Below, one piece after another: positions 53,117-62,392 of a stretch of 64,000 bases of DNA. Source of the DNA: a virus; the IMG/VR virus record IMGVR_UViG_3300027801_002517, positions 1-64,000 of that record. One strand, given 5' to 3'. Position 1 is the first letter of the stretch. Each line of letters starts with the position of its first letter. The notes beneath the pieces are model-generated. The model was not told the DNA's origin. It saw only the letters and a list, made by a program, of their open reading frames with translations, and ran no database searches. The position numbers and the translations under genes are program-made.

Positions 53117-54360
53117 CTTGCAGTGTCTCCAACAGAAATTAGTTCAACACCATCTTGTTCTGACATCATTCTCCACGGATCAATTACAACTGATCCTTCA
53201 GGAAACTTATAATCAAGGAACTTGTCATGATTTGTTCCAATAAAGAATACGGCTTTCTCATTGAGTGGTGGTTTACCAGCATCAACCCACGGATCATACA
53301 TCTCAGCATCAACATCATGTTCCTTCATCATATTCTTCATTAGAACTGATGGACTTCCTACAGTTAGATTTGTTTCTTTTTTGAAACACTTACCAAGAAT
53401 AATAGGCTTCAGTCCAGTTTCCTTCGACTTAGCAATTAGCATATTTCCCAACCATTCGGTTTGTTTTTCTCGACAAACCATCATACTATCATACCAGTCA
53501 TAACTGAGATCAAGTTCTTGAGCCATCCACGACAGTGCGATATTGTCTCTTGGATGACAACCGCCACCGTCTCCCATCCCACCTAAAAGATACTTAGTGC
53601 TAATAAGTCTATCACTAGCAAGGAACATACCTCTCATAACATTGTCGCAGTTAACATTATCGAGTTTATGTGCTGCTTCCATGATAACATTAGCAAGATT
53701 AATCTTCATAGTAATGTAAGTATTATAAGAGACCTTGATCATTTCCGCTTCTTCAATGGAGCACTCATACACTGGTCTGTCGTGTATGGTTGCATAGAAA
53801 CTTTTAACTGTTTCTACGGCTTCTTTATCGTCAACACCCAAAAGAACAAACTCTGGCTCAGTAAAGTCCTTAATCGTAGTTCCCATTGCAATAAAGAATG
53901 GATTATAACACAGCTTAATATGCTCACTTAATAGAGGCTTAATTTCCTTTCGGACTGTGCCAGGCAGAACCGTTGAGATGATAACGACAATTTTGTCCTC
54001 ACCGTTTCTATCGATTGCCTCTGACAAAGTTTTTAATCCTGACTTCAACCATGCATAGTTAAAGTTTACTCTTTCTTCGGGAAGTCGAGTTGTTCCTTCG
54101 TAACGAGGTTCGTGAGGAGTCTGAATAGGAACAAAGATAATATCACTTTTTTCAACAACGTCATCTACATTAGTGAAGTTAATATTATGATTTTGTAAGC
54201 GTTCCGGAGCACCCTCTTCTCGATATGGCAGTTGCTTTGTATCGAGAATAGTTTTAACACCATCATTAACGTCATAACCATATACAGTATGTCCTTGCTC
54301 GTCAATAGCTAAAGCACAAGGTAGTCCTAATTTTCCCAGTCCAATAAAACCTATGTTCAT
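53113..54360 (-). CDS. UDP-sugar (glucose/ManNAc-type) 6-dehydrogenase
   Basis: This is a 415-residue enzyme: Rossmann start MNIGFIGLGKLGLP, middle domain with K209 and N213 (AEMIKVSYNTYITMKINLAN), and catalytic C268 (GGGCHPRDN). It oxidises a UDP-hexose to a UDP-hexuronate with two NAD. The exact sugar (Glc, ManNAc, GlcNAc) is not clear by eye. It shares one base with the glycosyltransferase gene upstream (TAATG). Confidence 0.85.
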   Translation of the reverse strand: MNIGFIGLGKLGLPCALAIDEQGHTVYGYDVNDGVKTILDTKQLPYREEGAPERLQNHNINFTNVDDVVEKSDIIFVPIQTPHEPRYEGTTRLPEERVNFNYAWLKSGLKTLSEAIDRNGEDKIVVIISTVLPGTVRKEIKPLLSEHIKLCYNPFFIAMGTTIKDFTEPEFVLLGVDDKEAVETVKSFYATIHDRPVYECSIEEAEMIKVSYNTYITMKINLANVIMEAAHKLDNVNCDNVMRGMFLASDRLISTKYLLGGMGDGGGCHPRDNIALSWMAQELDLSYDWYDSMMVCREKQTEWLGNMLIAKSKETGLKPIILGKCFKKETNLTVGSPSVLMKNMMKEHDVDAEMYDPWVDAGKPPLNEKAVFFIGTNHDKFLDYKFPEGSVVIDPWRMMSEQDGVELISVGDTAR

Positions 54361-55112
54361 TACATAATTCCTTTCACTTTAACTGCATCTTCGTACCTAA
54401 GATTGCGATATTTTGGTTGATCAAATTCTGGTCGAGAAACTTGAAACATCTCTGTTCTTTCATTCCATGTTTCACGATCTACTTCTTCTGTATCCATTGA
54501 TCCTGTATAGTCCGGGTTGTCCGGTCTATCATGAAAAATTACGATTCGATTTTCTACCCTTTCAATACCTAGCATAGCACCAACCTCTGAGACCCATGTA
54601 TCATTATGGGCCTGAAGAGAGAAGTGTCCAGTGACTTCATACATTTTTCTGGATATAATTGGAAATGTGTTGATGTCTTTTGCGTCGTCATTTCCTGTCG
54701 ATGGATTTAAAACGACAATATCATTTTGATATTCGGCCAGAATGTCATCCCAGCCGCTTTCAGCCATTGTAGTATCATCATTAAACAAAAATAACATATC
54801 CCCTCTAGAAACATCACAACACTCATTAACATACTTGTTTAGATCGATATATCCTCTAAAACGCTCACCTATTATAACGTAAATGTCCACTTTATCGAAA
54901 GGTAATTCTGTGATCCTAGAGATACTATCAACATCATCAGAATCAAATCTAATTATGATTTCAGCTCGACTTGCATCAGTGGCTGTTTCTGCAATCGAGC
55001 TACAAGTATTAAGGAGATTACTAAACCTTTTACGAGACGGAACTAAAAAAGAAACCAGTTTAGCTTTCCCTCTTTTTAAAATTCTACGTTCATTATCGTC
55101 AATGACTGACAT
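54360..55112 (-). CDS. GT2-like glycosyltransferase
   Basis: This is a 250-residue GT-A-type protein: VSFLVPSRKRFSNLL start, RFDSDD, and a DxD-like NDD at 111-113 (FLFNDDTT). The C-terminal part contains HDRPDNPDY. Family 2 transferases use nucleotide sugars to extend glycans. Its partner sugar is unknown; the neighbouring genes make UDP-hexuronate and GDP-deoxyhexoses. Confidence 0.65.
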   Translation of the reverse strand: MSVIDDNERRILKRGKAKLVSFLVPSRKRFSNLLNTCSSIAETATDASRAEIIIRFDSDDVDSISRITELPFDKVDIYVIIGERFRGYIDLNKYVNECCDVSRGDMLFLFNDDTTMAESGWDDILAEYQNDIVVLNPSTGNDDAKDINTFPIISRKMYEVTGHFSLQAHNDTWVSEVGAMLGIERVENRIVIFHDRPDNPDYTGSMDTEEVDRETWNERTEMFQVSRPEFDQPKYRNLRYEDAVKVKGIM

Positions 55113-55132
55113 TTAAATTCTCCTAAATTATA

Positions 55133-56272
55133 TCAATTAAATTTGTTAACTATTGATGAGACCATCTTGATCTCTGATTCTGTTAAATTGTGATTATTGG
55201 GTAGATAAAATCCATAATCGCTAACGGTATCTGCATTTGGTAAACGTACTTCTCCGTACCTCTTAATCCAAAACGGTTGTCGTCCAAGAGACCCACATAT
55301 AAGTGGTCTTGTTTCTATGTCATTTTTTATAAGCTCACTAACTATTTCAGATCTATTCTGACTTATTACTGGGTAGGCAAAATTTGAAATAAACTTACTA
55401 TCGGTAGACTTTGGGGGATTCCAAAATGGGTTATCTATTAACTCCCTATATAGGTTATAATTATTATTTCGTATTCTGACAATTTCATCAGAGGTCTTCA
55501 GTTGATTAATACCCAAGAAAGCCTGGAGGTCAGTAGACCTGAAGTTAAATCCCATATAGTGAAACCTATATAAAGCATCAAATGTGTCTTCTTTATCTAT
55601 ACGAAACTCTGGATCAACATCTCTTTCCCAGCCATGACTCCTAATAGCCTTCAGTATATTATAAAGATGGGAATCATTAGTTGAAATAATACCACCTTCT
55701 ATAGTTGATAAGTGATGTCCGAAGTATGTGGAGAAACATGACATTTCTCCTGTAGTACCTAATTTTCGACCTCCATAAGATGAACCAAAAGACTCACAAG
55801 CATCTTCTAGTAATGTAATGTTGTATTTTTTACATGTATTAACAATGAGATCCATTTCAGGAACAAGACCAAGTACAGATACTAATATAGCACATTTTAT
55901 ATTATGTGTCAATGCCAATTGTTCAAAATAAGATAAGTCTAATGATAGATCTTTCATATTGCAGTCACACAATATAGGAGTTAGTCCAAGTTGCACAACT
56001 GGAGCTAGATCAGTAGCCCATGAAACAGCAGGTACAATTACTGAGTCACCTTTATTAAGAGTGCCTTTTTCCAACAATGCTTGCAACATCATCATTACAG
56101 CAGAAGATCCAGAATTTACTGATACACAATGTTTATTGCCTAAGTAATTCGACCATCCTTCTTCGTAATCAACTGTTAAACGACCTTGAGTCAACTTAGG
56201 ATGTGTACGTAGCCAATCCGCTAAAGTATCCATTTCTTCATTATTTATTGTATCTCTAACCAATGGTATCAT
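55133..56272 (-). CDS. colD: ColD-like GDP-sugar 3-dehydratase (PLP lysine replaced by His)
   Basis: This is a 379-residue DegT/AHBA-fold protein that lacks the PLP-anchoring lysine: the region reads STYFGHHLSTIEGG, with His186-His187 where aminotransferases have Asn-Lys. This replacement is the signature of sugar 3-dehydratases such as ColD (GDP-4-keto-6-deoxymannose 3-dehydratase) and E1, which use PMP/PLP without a Schiff-base lysine to remove the 3-hydroxyl. The likely product is GDP-4-keto-3,6-dideoxymannose, precursor of colitose. The epimerase/reductase at 44,701 could finish the pathway. Confidence 0.75.
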   Translation of the reverse strand: MIPLVRDTINNEEMDTLADWLRTHPKLTQGRLTVDYEEGWSNYLGNKHCVSVNSGSSAVMMMLQALLEKGTLNKGDSVIVPAVSWATDLAPVVQLGLTPILCDCNMKDLSLDLSYFEQLALTHNIKCAILVSVLGLVPEMDLIVNTCKKYNITLLEDACESFGSSYGGRKLGTTGEMSCFSTYFGHHLSTIEGGIISTNDSHLYNILKAIRSHGWERDVDPEFRIDKEDTFDALYRFHYMGFNFRSTDLQAFLGINQLKTSDEIVRIRNNNYNLYRELIDNPFWNPPKSTDSKFISNFAYPVISQNRSEIVSELIKNDIETRPLICGSLGRQPFWIKRYGEVRLPNADTVSDYGFYLPNNHNLTESEIKMVSSIVNKFN

Positions 56273-56274
56273 TT

Positions 56275-57369
56275 TCAGCCTTCTATGAAATATTCGTTAA
56301 TCGTATGAATAATATAAGTCTGTTCTTCGTCTGTCAAGCAATATGCTGATGGAAGAGATATACCCATATCAAAAGCCTTATTACTCACTGGCAAATTCTT
56401 ATCAGCAAAATTCATATGTTTATAACACGGCTGCTGGTTTAGTGGATAAAAGAACTCCCTTGTTTGAATGCCTCTTTTTAAAAGATGATTCATTAGTTCT
56501 GACTTTTTAGATGTCAAAAATGATGTAAACCACCAAACAGGACTACAAAAATCATTCACTGTTATTTTAGTTAAACTGTTGTCAAGCTCATTGTTGTACC
56601 TATCATAAATATGTTTTTTCTTAGTCTTTATTCTATCAAGTTTATTCATCTGAGCAATACCAATGGCGGCTTGCATCTCAGTAAAAGCAAAATTATAACC
56701 TATAGCATCATGCTTGAATCGACCTTTGACTAATCTTCCGTGATTCTTTAGTTGGTAAACCTTATTGCGTATTTTTGTAGAATCAGTTAATACAATTCCG
56801 CCTTCGCCACATGTGATAGTTTTGTTTCCGTAAAAAGAAAGTATACCACATTCTCCAAAGGTTCCAACATGACGACCTTTCCATTTTACTCCCACGCCCT
56901 GTGCCGCATCTTCAATTACAGCAAGGTTATTTTCTTCAGCAATTTTAGTAATAGCATCCATATCACAGGACTGACCATATAAATGAACGGGCATAATAGC
57001 CTTAGTTCTATGGCTGATTAATTCCTCTATTAACGAGGTGTCAATACAAAGATTTTCAGGACTAATGTCACATAGAACTGGTGTTGCACCAGCCAACAAG
57101 ACAGCATTCGAAGATGCTATAAATGTCATATCTGGAACAATAACCTCGTCACCCGGACCTATACTAAGTGCCTTTAAGCAACAATATAATGACATTGTCC
57201 CATTAGTTATAGCAATAGCATATTTAGCTCCAGTAAGATCTCGAATCATCTGTTCGAATTCTTCAGTTAGATTATGTTCTGTAACATAAGTACTGTCAAT
57301 CACCCTAGTAAGCTGTTCTAGCTCTTCACCATCTATCCAAGGCTCAATCTGCGGTATAAAGTCCCTCAT
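56275..57369 (-). CDS. GDP-perosamine synthase-like aminotransferase
   Basis: This is a 364-residue DegT-family enzyme with the PLP lysine K183 (SFYGNKTITCGEGG) and VIEDAAQGVG at 151-160. The NKTITxGEGG form is typical of perosamine synthases, which aminate C4 of GDP-4-keto-6-deoxymannose. It would share that substrate with the ColD-like enzyme next door, so the phage could direct the same intermediate to two sugars. The start overlaps the upstream gene by 26 bases but has an AAAGGA ribosome site. Confidence 0.75.
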   Translation of the reverse strand: MRDFIPQIEPWIDGEELEQLTRVIDSTYVTEHNLTEEFEQMIRDLTGAKYAIAITNGTMSLYCCLKALSIGPGDEVIVPDMTFIASSNAVLLAGATPVLCDISPENLCIDTSLIEELISHRTKAIMPVHLYGQSCDMDAITKIAEENNLAVIEDAAQGVGVKWKGRHVGTFGECGILSFYGNKTITCGEGGIVLTDSTKIRNKVYQLKNHGRLVKGRFKHDAIGYNFAFTEMQAAIGIAQMNKLDRIKTKKKHIYDRYNNELDNSLTKITVNDFCSPVWWFTSFLTSKKSELMNHLLKRGIQTREFFYPLNQQPCYKHMNFADKNLPVSNKAFDMGISLPSAYCLTDEEQTYIIHTINEYFIEG

Positions 57370-57727
57370 AAGACTTTTGTTCCTTTACTACTGATTTAGA
57401 AATATTGTTTATTTCATTTTTAATAAGAAATCTATTATCATTAAGTATAGCATCTAAGCGAGCATGTTTAATAAACTCATCACCAAAAGTTTCATTGTCC
57501 TCCATATCCCTAATGATATCTTCAGTATCCCAAAGCTCTGTATTTATTTGCAACAATTTATCATAAAGTTCTGTAGGAACATCGTGATCCTGCATATTAG
57601 ATTTTAGAATTTTTAGTTCTTGGTTGATATAATACAATTTTGTTTCATCTGTGATGTGATCTCTTTTTATCTCAAGTATTGTAACCTTGTCAACAAGCTC
57701 ACCTACTGATACTTCAATTTTTGGCAT
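57344..57727 (-). CDS. DUF6165-like protein
   Basis: This is a 127-residue, all-helical acidic protein beginning KIEVSVGELVDKVTILEIKR, the pattern of the DUF6165 family. Members are small, commonly sit in polysaccharide gene clusters and are of unknown function. It overlaps both neighbours (14 and 26 bases), so it is tightly coupled to the glycosyltransferase and aminotransferase genes. Confidence 0.65.
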   Translation of the reverse strand: MPKIEVSVGELVDKVTILEIKRDHITDETKLYYINQELKILKSNMQDHDVPTELYDKLLQINTELWDTEDIIRDMEDNETFGDEFIKHARLDAILNDNRFLIKNEINNISKSVVKEQKSYEGLYTAD

Positions 57728-58568
57728 ATTCTAAAATCCTTTTCTTGTGAAAATCTATATTCAAGAAATTATCATCCCAAGATATATTTGTACTATCCAA
57801 CTGTGGTTTATAGGTAGCAAACCAATCATGAATAATGAAATGTGGTAAGGAATAGTGCTTGAATAATCTAACCATATTTGGCGTTATAACAGGAATTGAA
57901 TTAACTAATAGAGCCTCATAGTTTCTATGAGTATCATACCCAGCACCCTCTAAGCATATCGTGTACCTAAATTTATTAAGTTGTGATAAATAGTCTATAA
58001 AGGATAATTTATTTTTTTCACTATAAACAAAATCTAAAGATTTCAAATGATCAATAAATCTCTGTCTTTCAGGATTAGTCGATGCAGTATGAAATGGAAG
58101 ATAGAACATATCTAATTTATCTTCCCATCTTGACTTTAACGATTGTTGATTTTTCAAGACTGCTTGATTACCACCATCACGTTCTATCTCTTCAAACCCA
58201 ATTGGTATTGGAATTATTTTGTCATTATGAACAGACGGTGGATTTGTACAGAACCAGTATTTTAAATTTGTATTATTTAATATATCAAGGTAGGATTGAT
58301 CACCATTACGACCAACTGTGTATGAAGAAATACCACTAATAAGTGTAAATTTATTTTTTATATTAGGAAGTACATTCTTCTGAAAGACTCCGTTGTAGAT
58401 CTCGTCCGTTTTAACGAATATTATGTCATTTTCTTTAACAGTGGATGGGTCTATAGAATCAACATTGTGTAGACGCGAAACTCCAGCAGATCTATAGAAG
58501 TCTGCAGAGTGGTCAATAATATGATCTGCCACAGTTGGCATCCAATTGTAATTAATTAAGTCAATCAT
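57714..58568 (-). CDS. Exostosin-like glycosyltransferase
   Basis: This is a 284-residue protein. The C-terminal half holds FRYTICLEGAGYDTHRNYE and then ALLVNSIPVI, the exostosin/GT47-type pattern in which a conserved E-A and S-I-P-V-I follow an R/H-N nucleotide-sugar segment. The N-terminal half is alpha/beta. It probably adds a sugar to a surface glycan. The donor is unknown. Confidence 0.55.
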   Translation of the reverse strand: MIDLINYNWMPTVADHIIDHSADFYRSAGVSRLHNVDSIDPSTVKENDIIFVKTDEIYNGVFQKNVLPNIKNKFTLISGISSYTVGRNGDQSYLDILNNTNLKYWFCTNPPSVHNDKIIPIPIGFEEIERDGGNQAVLKNQQSLKSRWEDKLDMFYLPFHTASTNPERQRFIDHLKSLDFVYSEKNKLSFIDYLSQLNKFRYTICLEGAGYDTHRNYEALLVNSIPVITPNMVRLFKHYSLPHFIIHDWFATYKPQLDSTNISWDDNFLNIDFHKKRILEYAKN

Positions 58569-59274
58569 ATTTAATAACTTTCCATGTGTTCAAACTGTTC
58601 TGACCCAAAGGTTGATTTCTAAAATCGTGATAAAATATTTTATCTTGTTTGGCGTATATATCTATCAGGGTCTTAAAAGAACTCTCCATGCAATGAATCT
58701 CTTCTGCTTCTTCAATAATCTTAATGAAATGAAAAACATTTTCAGAGATATCATTTTCTACAATATGTAATGATCTATCTATAAAGTGCTTTCTGTCAAG
58801 CTCAAATCCCCTGTCTACATCTTCATGAACAAATATGTAAGGCTCATTATTAGGGTTTAACTTATTAAAAACTCTTTCTTCTTCTTTTGGATCTCGTTCA
58901 AGATAGAAATATTCATGTCTCACATCATAAGGTATATTTACTTGTTCATAGAAAAATTCCCAACAATTCTTGTTTAGTTCTTTCTCAGCGGCTGGGCCTG
59001 GATAGTACTGATGCCCAACAGTTAACATATACTCAGGCTTCTCTGTCTCTATAATTTTTTTTACATCTTCGTATTCATTATCCTTACTTATTTCCCAAAC
59101 CTCAATATCATCGTTGTCTCTATACATATATTCTATCATATTAAAATAATTCGATTTTGAAAATACCGCTATTTTTTCATAAGCAGTATTTTTGCCGATA
59201 TATCGAACCATTCCATTGCAATCAAAATGATCGCCTAAGCCTAAGTGATGATGGATAAATAACTTACTCAACAT
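58561..59274 (-). CDS. Hypothetical protein, possible GT-B-type sugar enzyme
   Basis: This is a ~237-residue protein. The ATG at 59,274 is preferred over a TTG at 59,286: it gives MLSKLFIHHHLGLGDHFDCN, a start like GT-B nucleotide-sugar enzymes (G-L-G-D-H loop), with GGAGA just upstream. Later motifs (YIFVHEDVDRGF, AEEIHCMESSFKTLIDIY) also fit the second half of a GT-B fold. No family is certain. It sits between two glycosyltransferase genes. Confidence 0.45.
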   Translation of the reverse strand: MLSKLFIHHHLGLGDHFDCNGMVRYIGKNTAYEKIAVFSKSNYFNMIEYMYRDNDDIEVWEISKDNEYEDVKKIIETEKPEYMLTVGHQYYPGPAAEKELNKNCWEFFYEQVNIPYDVRHEYFYLERDPKEEERVFNKLNPNNEPYIFVHEDVDRGFELDRKHFIDRSLHIVENDISENVFHFIKIIEEAEEIHCMESSFKTLIDIYAKQDKIFYHDFRNQPLGQNSLNTWKVIKYD

Positions 59275-60088
59275 ATTCTCCACCAAAGGTAGCTAATTCT
59301 GGTTTGAAATTCTGCTTTATAAATTCAAGATATCCCTTGCTATTTTCTATATCATCATATACAGCAGGGTCAAATTCTATACCGTCTATTATATCAATAG
59401 GAGTCGGAGTGTCATTAAAGTTTAAATTATTAACAACTGGGTCATATCTTTCATTAATGTAATCATTAGCGTGATTCCAAGTAACACTTTCATAATGCTT
59501 ATACCATAATTGCTTGAGAGCATAAAATCTTTTATTAATAGATTGTAAATGTATAACACCAACGTCTTTGGTCCACACTTTAGGTAAATTTATAGTTGGA
59601 AGCCTTGGTGTGTGATATTTATAAAGAGACATATCAAACTTTTCACAGTGCTCCAACGATACAAAAAATGTTCTATAATTGTCTACATACATAGGGTCTT
59701 GACGGATAGTATCTAAATTTCCCACAACATTAAACCAGTACAACTGGAGATCGTGCGACACACAAAGATTGGTTACCTCCTCCCAATTGGTTAACAAGTT
59801 AGTACTAAGTAGCTCATCAGCGTCTATAGCAAGGACTAAATCTGCTCCCTGCTCTCTGGAATATTCCAGCATAGTAGATCTATTCCTTGACTCACTAAAC
59901 TTTGATTCCTGCCCCTCAAATACCATAGCATGATCTTGGAAGTTTTCCTTAATTACATTTGTAGTATTGTCTGTAGAGTTATCATTATAGAACACCCATT
60001 TATCTACAGGGTATTGATTCCAATATTTAAAAACATGTGGTAATATAATACTTTCGTCTTTTACCATTACATTAGCATGAACGATCAT
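59264..60088 (-). CDS. GT2/GT92-like glycosyltransferase
   Basis: The start at 60,088 (MIVHANVMVKDESIIL) is chosen over 60,133 because the longer N-terminus only repeats the tail of the gene upstream and lacks a family match. Core motifs: YNDNSTDNT at 34-42 and DAD at 89-91 (VLAIDADELL), the DxD that binds the nucleotide sugar with a metal. There is no membrane anchor. It probably transfers a sugar in the surface-glycan pathway. Confidence 0.65.
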   Translation of the reverse strand: MIVHANVMVKDESIILPHVFKYWNQYPVDKWVFYNDNSTDNTTNVIKENFQDHAMVFEGQESKFSESRNRSTMLEYSREQGADLVLAIDADELLSTNLLTNWEEVTNLCVSHDLQLYWFNVVGNLDTIRQDPMYVDNYRTFFVSLEHCEKFDMSLYKYHTPRLPTINLPKVWTKDVGVIHLQSINKRFYALKQLWYKHYESVTWNHANDYINERYDPVVNNLNFNDTPTPIDIIDGIEFDPAVYDDIENSKGYLEFIKQNFKPELATFGGEYVE

Positions 60089-60755
60089 AGCCCGCTTCCG
60101 TTTTAATGTAGTCGAAAAAATACCCAGAATCATCTAAAATCTTGTCATTACCATCATATGCCTGACCTACAAAAAACTGTGGATGTCTAGATATACGAGG
60201 AAAATTATTTAATAGATAATGGTCATGCTCTAGTGCTTTGTTTTTAACTAAAGGATATATTATTTCCTTTAAGAACATTTGATCGACTTGCCATTTGTTA
60301 TCCAGTTCACCTTTATCATAATCTTCTATCATAGCTTTAATTCCGGCCAATAAGCTATTTCTACATCCCCACATACCACCTAATATTTCTGTTTGATGAT
60401 ATGGATGATCTCTCATAATATGAAAATCTTTATCACTGTTGAGCCATTCATCAACTGCTGCCTTTTCTCGGTATCCTAACCTAGAATCTGCATCCCGCGA
60501 AATCATTACATCTGGACTATCTGCCGCATAAAAACGCCAAAACATACCGTTCCAACCGACTGTTTCCATTAATACACATTCTGATCCTAAATCTGTCAAC
60601 TGTTTGATAATATCTGATGACACATCTATTCCACAATAAAACCTACATATCCAATCTGGATATATTGACCTAGCCAATTGAGCATTTCTAATAGCTCCTA
60701 TTATATACCTTGAAGATTGTCCCCACAAACTAAAAGCAATGATTTTTTGAGTCAT
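60072..60755 (-). CDS. GT-A-type glycosyltransferase-like protein
   Basis: This is a 227-residue protein beginning MTQKIIAFSLWGQSSRYIIG with a D-x-D (SRDADSR, D88 and D90) after a WNGMFWRFYAADS segment. The pattern is one I associate with phage and bacterial sugar-transferase relatives in polysaccharide clusters. The acceptor is unknown. It overlaps the downstream transferase gene, so the two are co-translated. Confidence 0.5.
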   Translation of the reverse strand: MTQKIIAFSLWGQSSRYIIGAIRNAQLARSIYPDWICRFYCGIDVSSDIIKQLTDLGSECVLMETVGWNGMFWRFYAADSPDVMISRDADSRLGYREKAAVDEWLNSDKDFHIMRDHPYHQTEILGGMWGCRNSLLAGIKAMIEDYDKGELDNKWQVDQMFLKEIIYPLVKNKALEHDHYLLNNFPRISRHPQFFVGQAYDGNDKILDDSGYFFDYIKTEAGYDRSC

Positions 60756-60764
60756 AATAGTTCC

Positions 60765-61526
60765 TCAATCTGTAGTGATTCTCTCCGTTGGAAATCTACG
60801 CTGTTTTCTTTCGTTGAACACTTGATTGTCCCTACCAGAAAAATAGAGAGTCTTTTGTGCAGAATAATCACAATCTCCAGAGTTAGAATTACCTTCTTCG
60901 GCATAGTGTTCATGTTTAATAATTATTTTATCAATATATGTAACCTTATCTAACCTCTTGACTTCTTCTGTAAATTCTTGATCAGAATATAGACTCTTGT
61001 AGTCTGGATGGTAGATATACCCAAAGTGGTCATACAACTTTCTTCCCAAAATAGAAAATGTTATTAGTCCATCCTTATCAGCATGTCCATCGTCAAATGA
61101 GATACAACCATCTAAATCGGGATAATGCTCCTCCATAGCCTGTACGATTTCATCATCCCAATTATTCACTTGTGGAATCATATCATCTGAAATAACAATT
61201 ACAATATCCCAGTTCGTTGATCCCTCTATAAGAGCATTATCGATATTGCCATTTACAGCACTAATTTTAGTTGTATGTTTTTCAAAGCACACGGCTCCAG
61301 AACAAAAGTGATCGTGCCATTTATCTTGATTGTTCCTAGTTTGATAATCAAATGCTTCTTGGATCATATCTTGAACTTCTGTGCAGTTCATAGTCGTATC
61401 ATCAATGTCGCAATTAATGTTGAAAAAGATATCATGCCGACCACTGGTGGTATTGAGATACTTCTTCAAGCAAGACAAAAACTTTTCAGGTCTTGCTAAT
61501 GTTGGAAATTGAGCTAATATTTTCAT
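60765..61526 (-). CDS. GT2-like glycosyltransferase
   Basis: This is a 253-residue GT-A protein: MKILAQFPTLARPEKFLSCL start, D-I-D-D near 40, and VISDDM (D114, D115) as the nucleotide-sugar-binding DD motif. The C-terminal part (IIIKHEHYAEEGN) gives a His/Glu-rich segment like the catalytic end of GT2 enzymes. It is probably part of the glycan assembly line. It overlaps the upstream gene by 4 bases. Confidence 0.6.
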   Translation of the reverse strand: MKILAQFPTLARPEKFLSCLKKYLNTTSGRHDIFFNINCDIDDTTMNCTEVQDMIQEAFDYQTRNNQDKWHDHFCSGAVCFEKHTTKISAVNGNIDNALIEGSTNWDIVIVISDDMIPQVNNWDDEIVQAMEEHYPDLDGCISFDDGHADKDGLITFSILGRKLYDHFGYIYHPDYKSLYSDQEFTEEVKRLDKVTYIDKIIIKHEHYAEEGNSNSGDCDYSAQKTLYFSGRDNQVFNERKQRRFPTERITTD

Positions 61527-62392
61527 AACTGTTCCTCTAAGCTTTTAACCTTATTGGCTTCGTCTGTACATTCAATAGCCTTTAATAGTCTAATAGTTCT
61601 ATTAAAACATGTGTGCTTACGTTTGATTTGTCCTTTTATAGCCTCGGAAATGTTATCAGCTTCTTGCTCGTGGAACAATGTTGCTAAAATTTTGTTCAAA
61701 GTTTCTTTTTGATTGTCTGGAACCTGTAGTATAGTGGAGGGACATCTAAAAGTAGCTTCAAAAAATAATTGAGAAAACACAACATGTAAATCGTCAACCA
61801 GTAAAGCTTTACTATATCTGTCAACTATACTGATAAAACTCGAAATGTCAATATTAAAATCAAAATCTTTTTCATCAGTTCCAATTCCTATTGTGTGATA
61901 TGATTCTTCCTTGTCTGTAAAACTTTTAATTGTATCTGTGCTACCACTCGTAACAATGCAGGTTGGTAAATTGAATGGTGTAACTTCTTGTTTAGGGACA
62001 AAAATATCCAATCCTGGTAGTATGTTAATCAATTTGGTCTGTGATTTATTTAATGGACTCATTAACTCGTGAGTGTTTGTAAACAATAATTTTGATTTAA
62101 TTTTTCTTGATGTAAATTCTTGTTCAATCTGATTAATCATTTGATTATCTGCACCTGTGATATTCAAAACCACCTCAATATTACTGCCACTTAAATATTT
62201 CATAATGTCTTGTGTAATGAACCGAAAGTGAGTCAGGAAAACATCTGGGCTGGTGGCATCGAAAATATCAAATGTACTAATATTCTTATCAGCCCAAAAC
62301 ACTGCATCACATTTAGACTCAACCATACACCTATGTAAATACAATGATTCAGTAGAAAGAGGTGTTGAATAATTTTGTAGTAACATTTTCAT
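61523..62392 (-). CDS. Hypothetical protein, possible glycosyltransferase relative
   Basis: This is a 289-residue alpha/beta protein with two Rossmann-like halves: VVLNITGADNQMINQIEQEF, then LPTCIVTSGSTDTIKSF. This resembles the layout of GT-B proteins of the CgeB/GT1 type, but no diagnostic motif is clear. Its last ~80 residues are helical and charged. It lies between a nucleotidyltransferase-like and a GT2-like gene with 4-base overlaps on both sides. Confidence 0.4.
   Translation of the reverse strand: MKMLLQNYSTPLSTESLYLHRCMVESKCDAVFWADKNISTFDIFDATSPDVFLTHFRFITQDIMKYLSGSNIEVVLNITGADNQMINQIEQEFTSRKIKSKLLFTNTHELMSPLNKSQTKLINILPGLDIFVPKQEVTPFNLPTCIVTSGSTDTIKSFTDKEESYHTIGIGTDEKDFDFNIDISSFISIVDRYSKALLVDDLHVVFSQLFFEATFRCPSTILQVPDNQKETLNKILATLFHEQEADNISEAIKGQIKRKHTCFNRTIRLLKAIECTDEANKVKSLEEQL

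Noticed and set aside
53261-53931. + strand frames opposite the UDP-sugar dehydrogenase
   Set aside because: Shadow frames of a fully conserved enzyme; no start context or family match.
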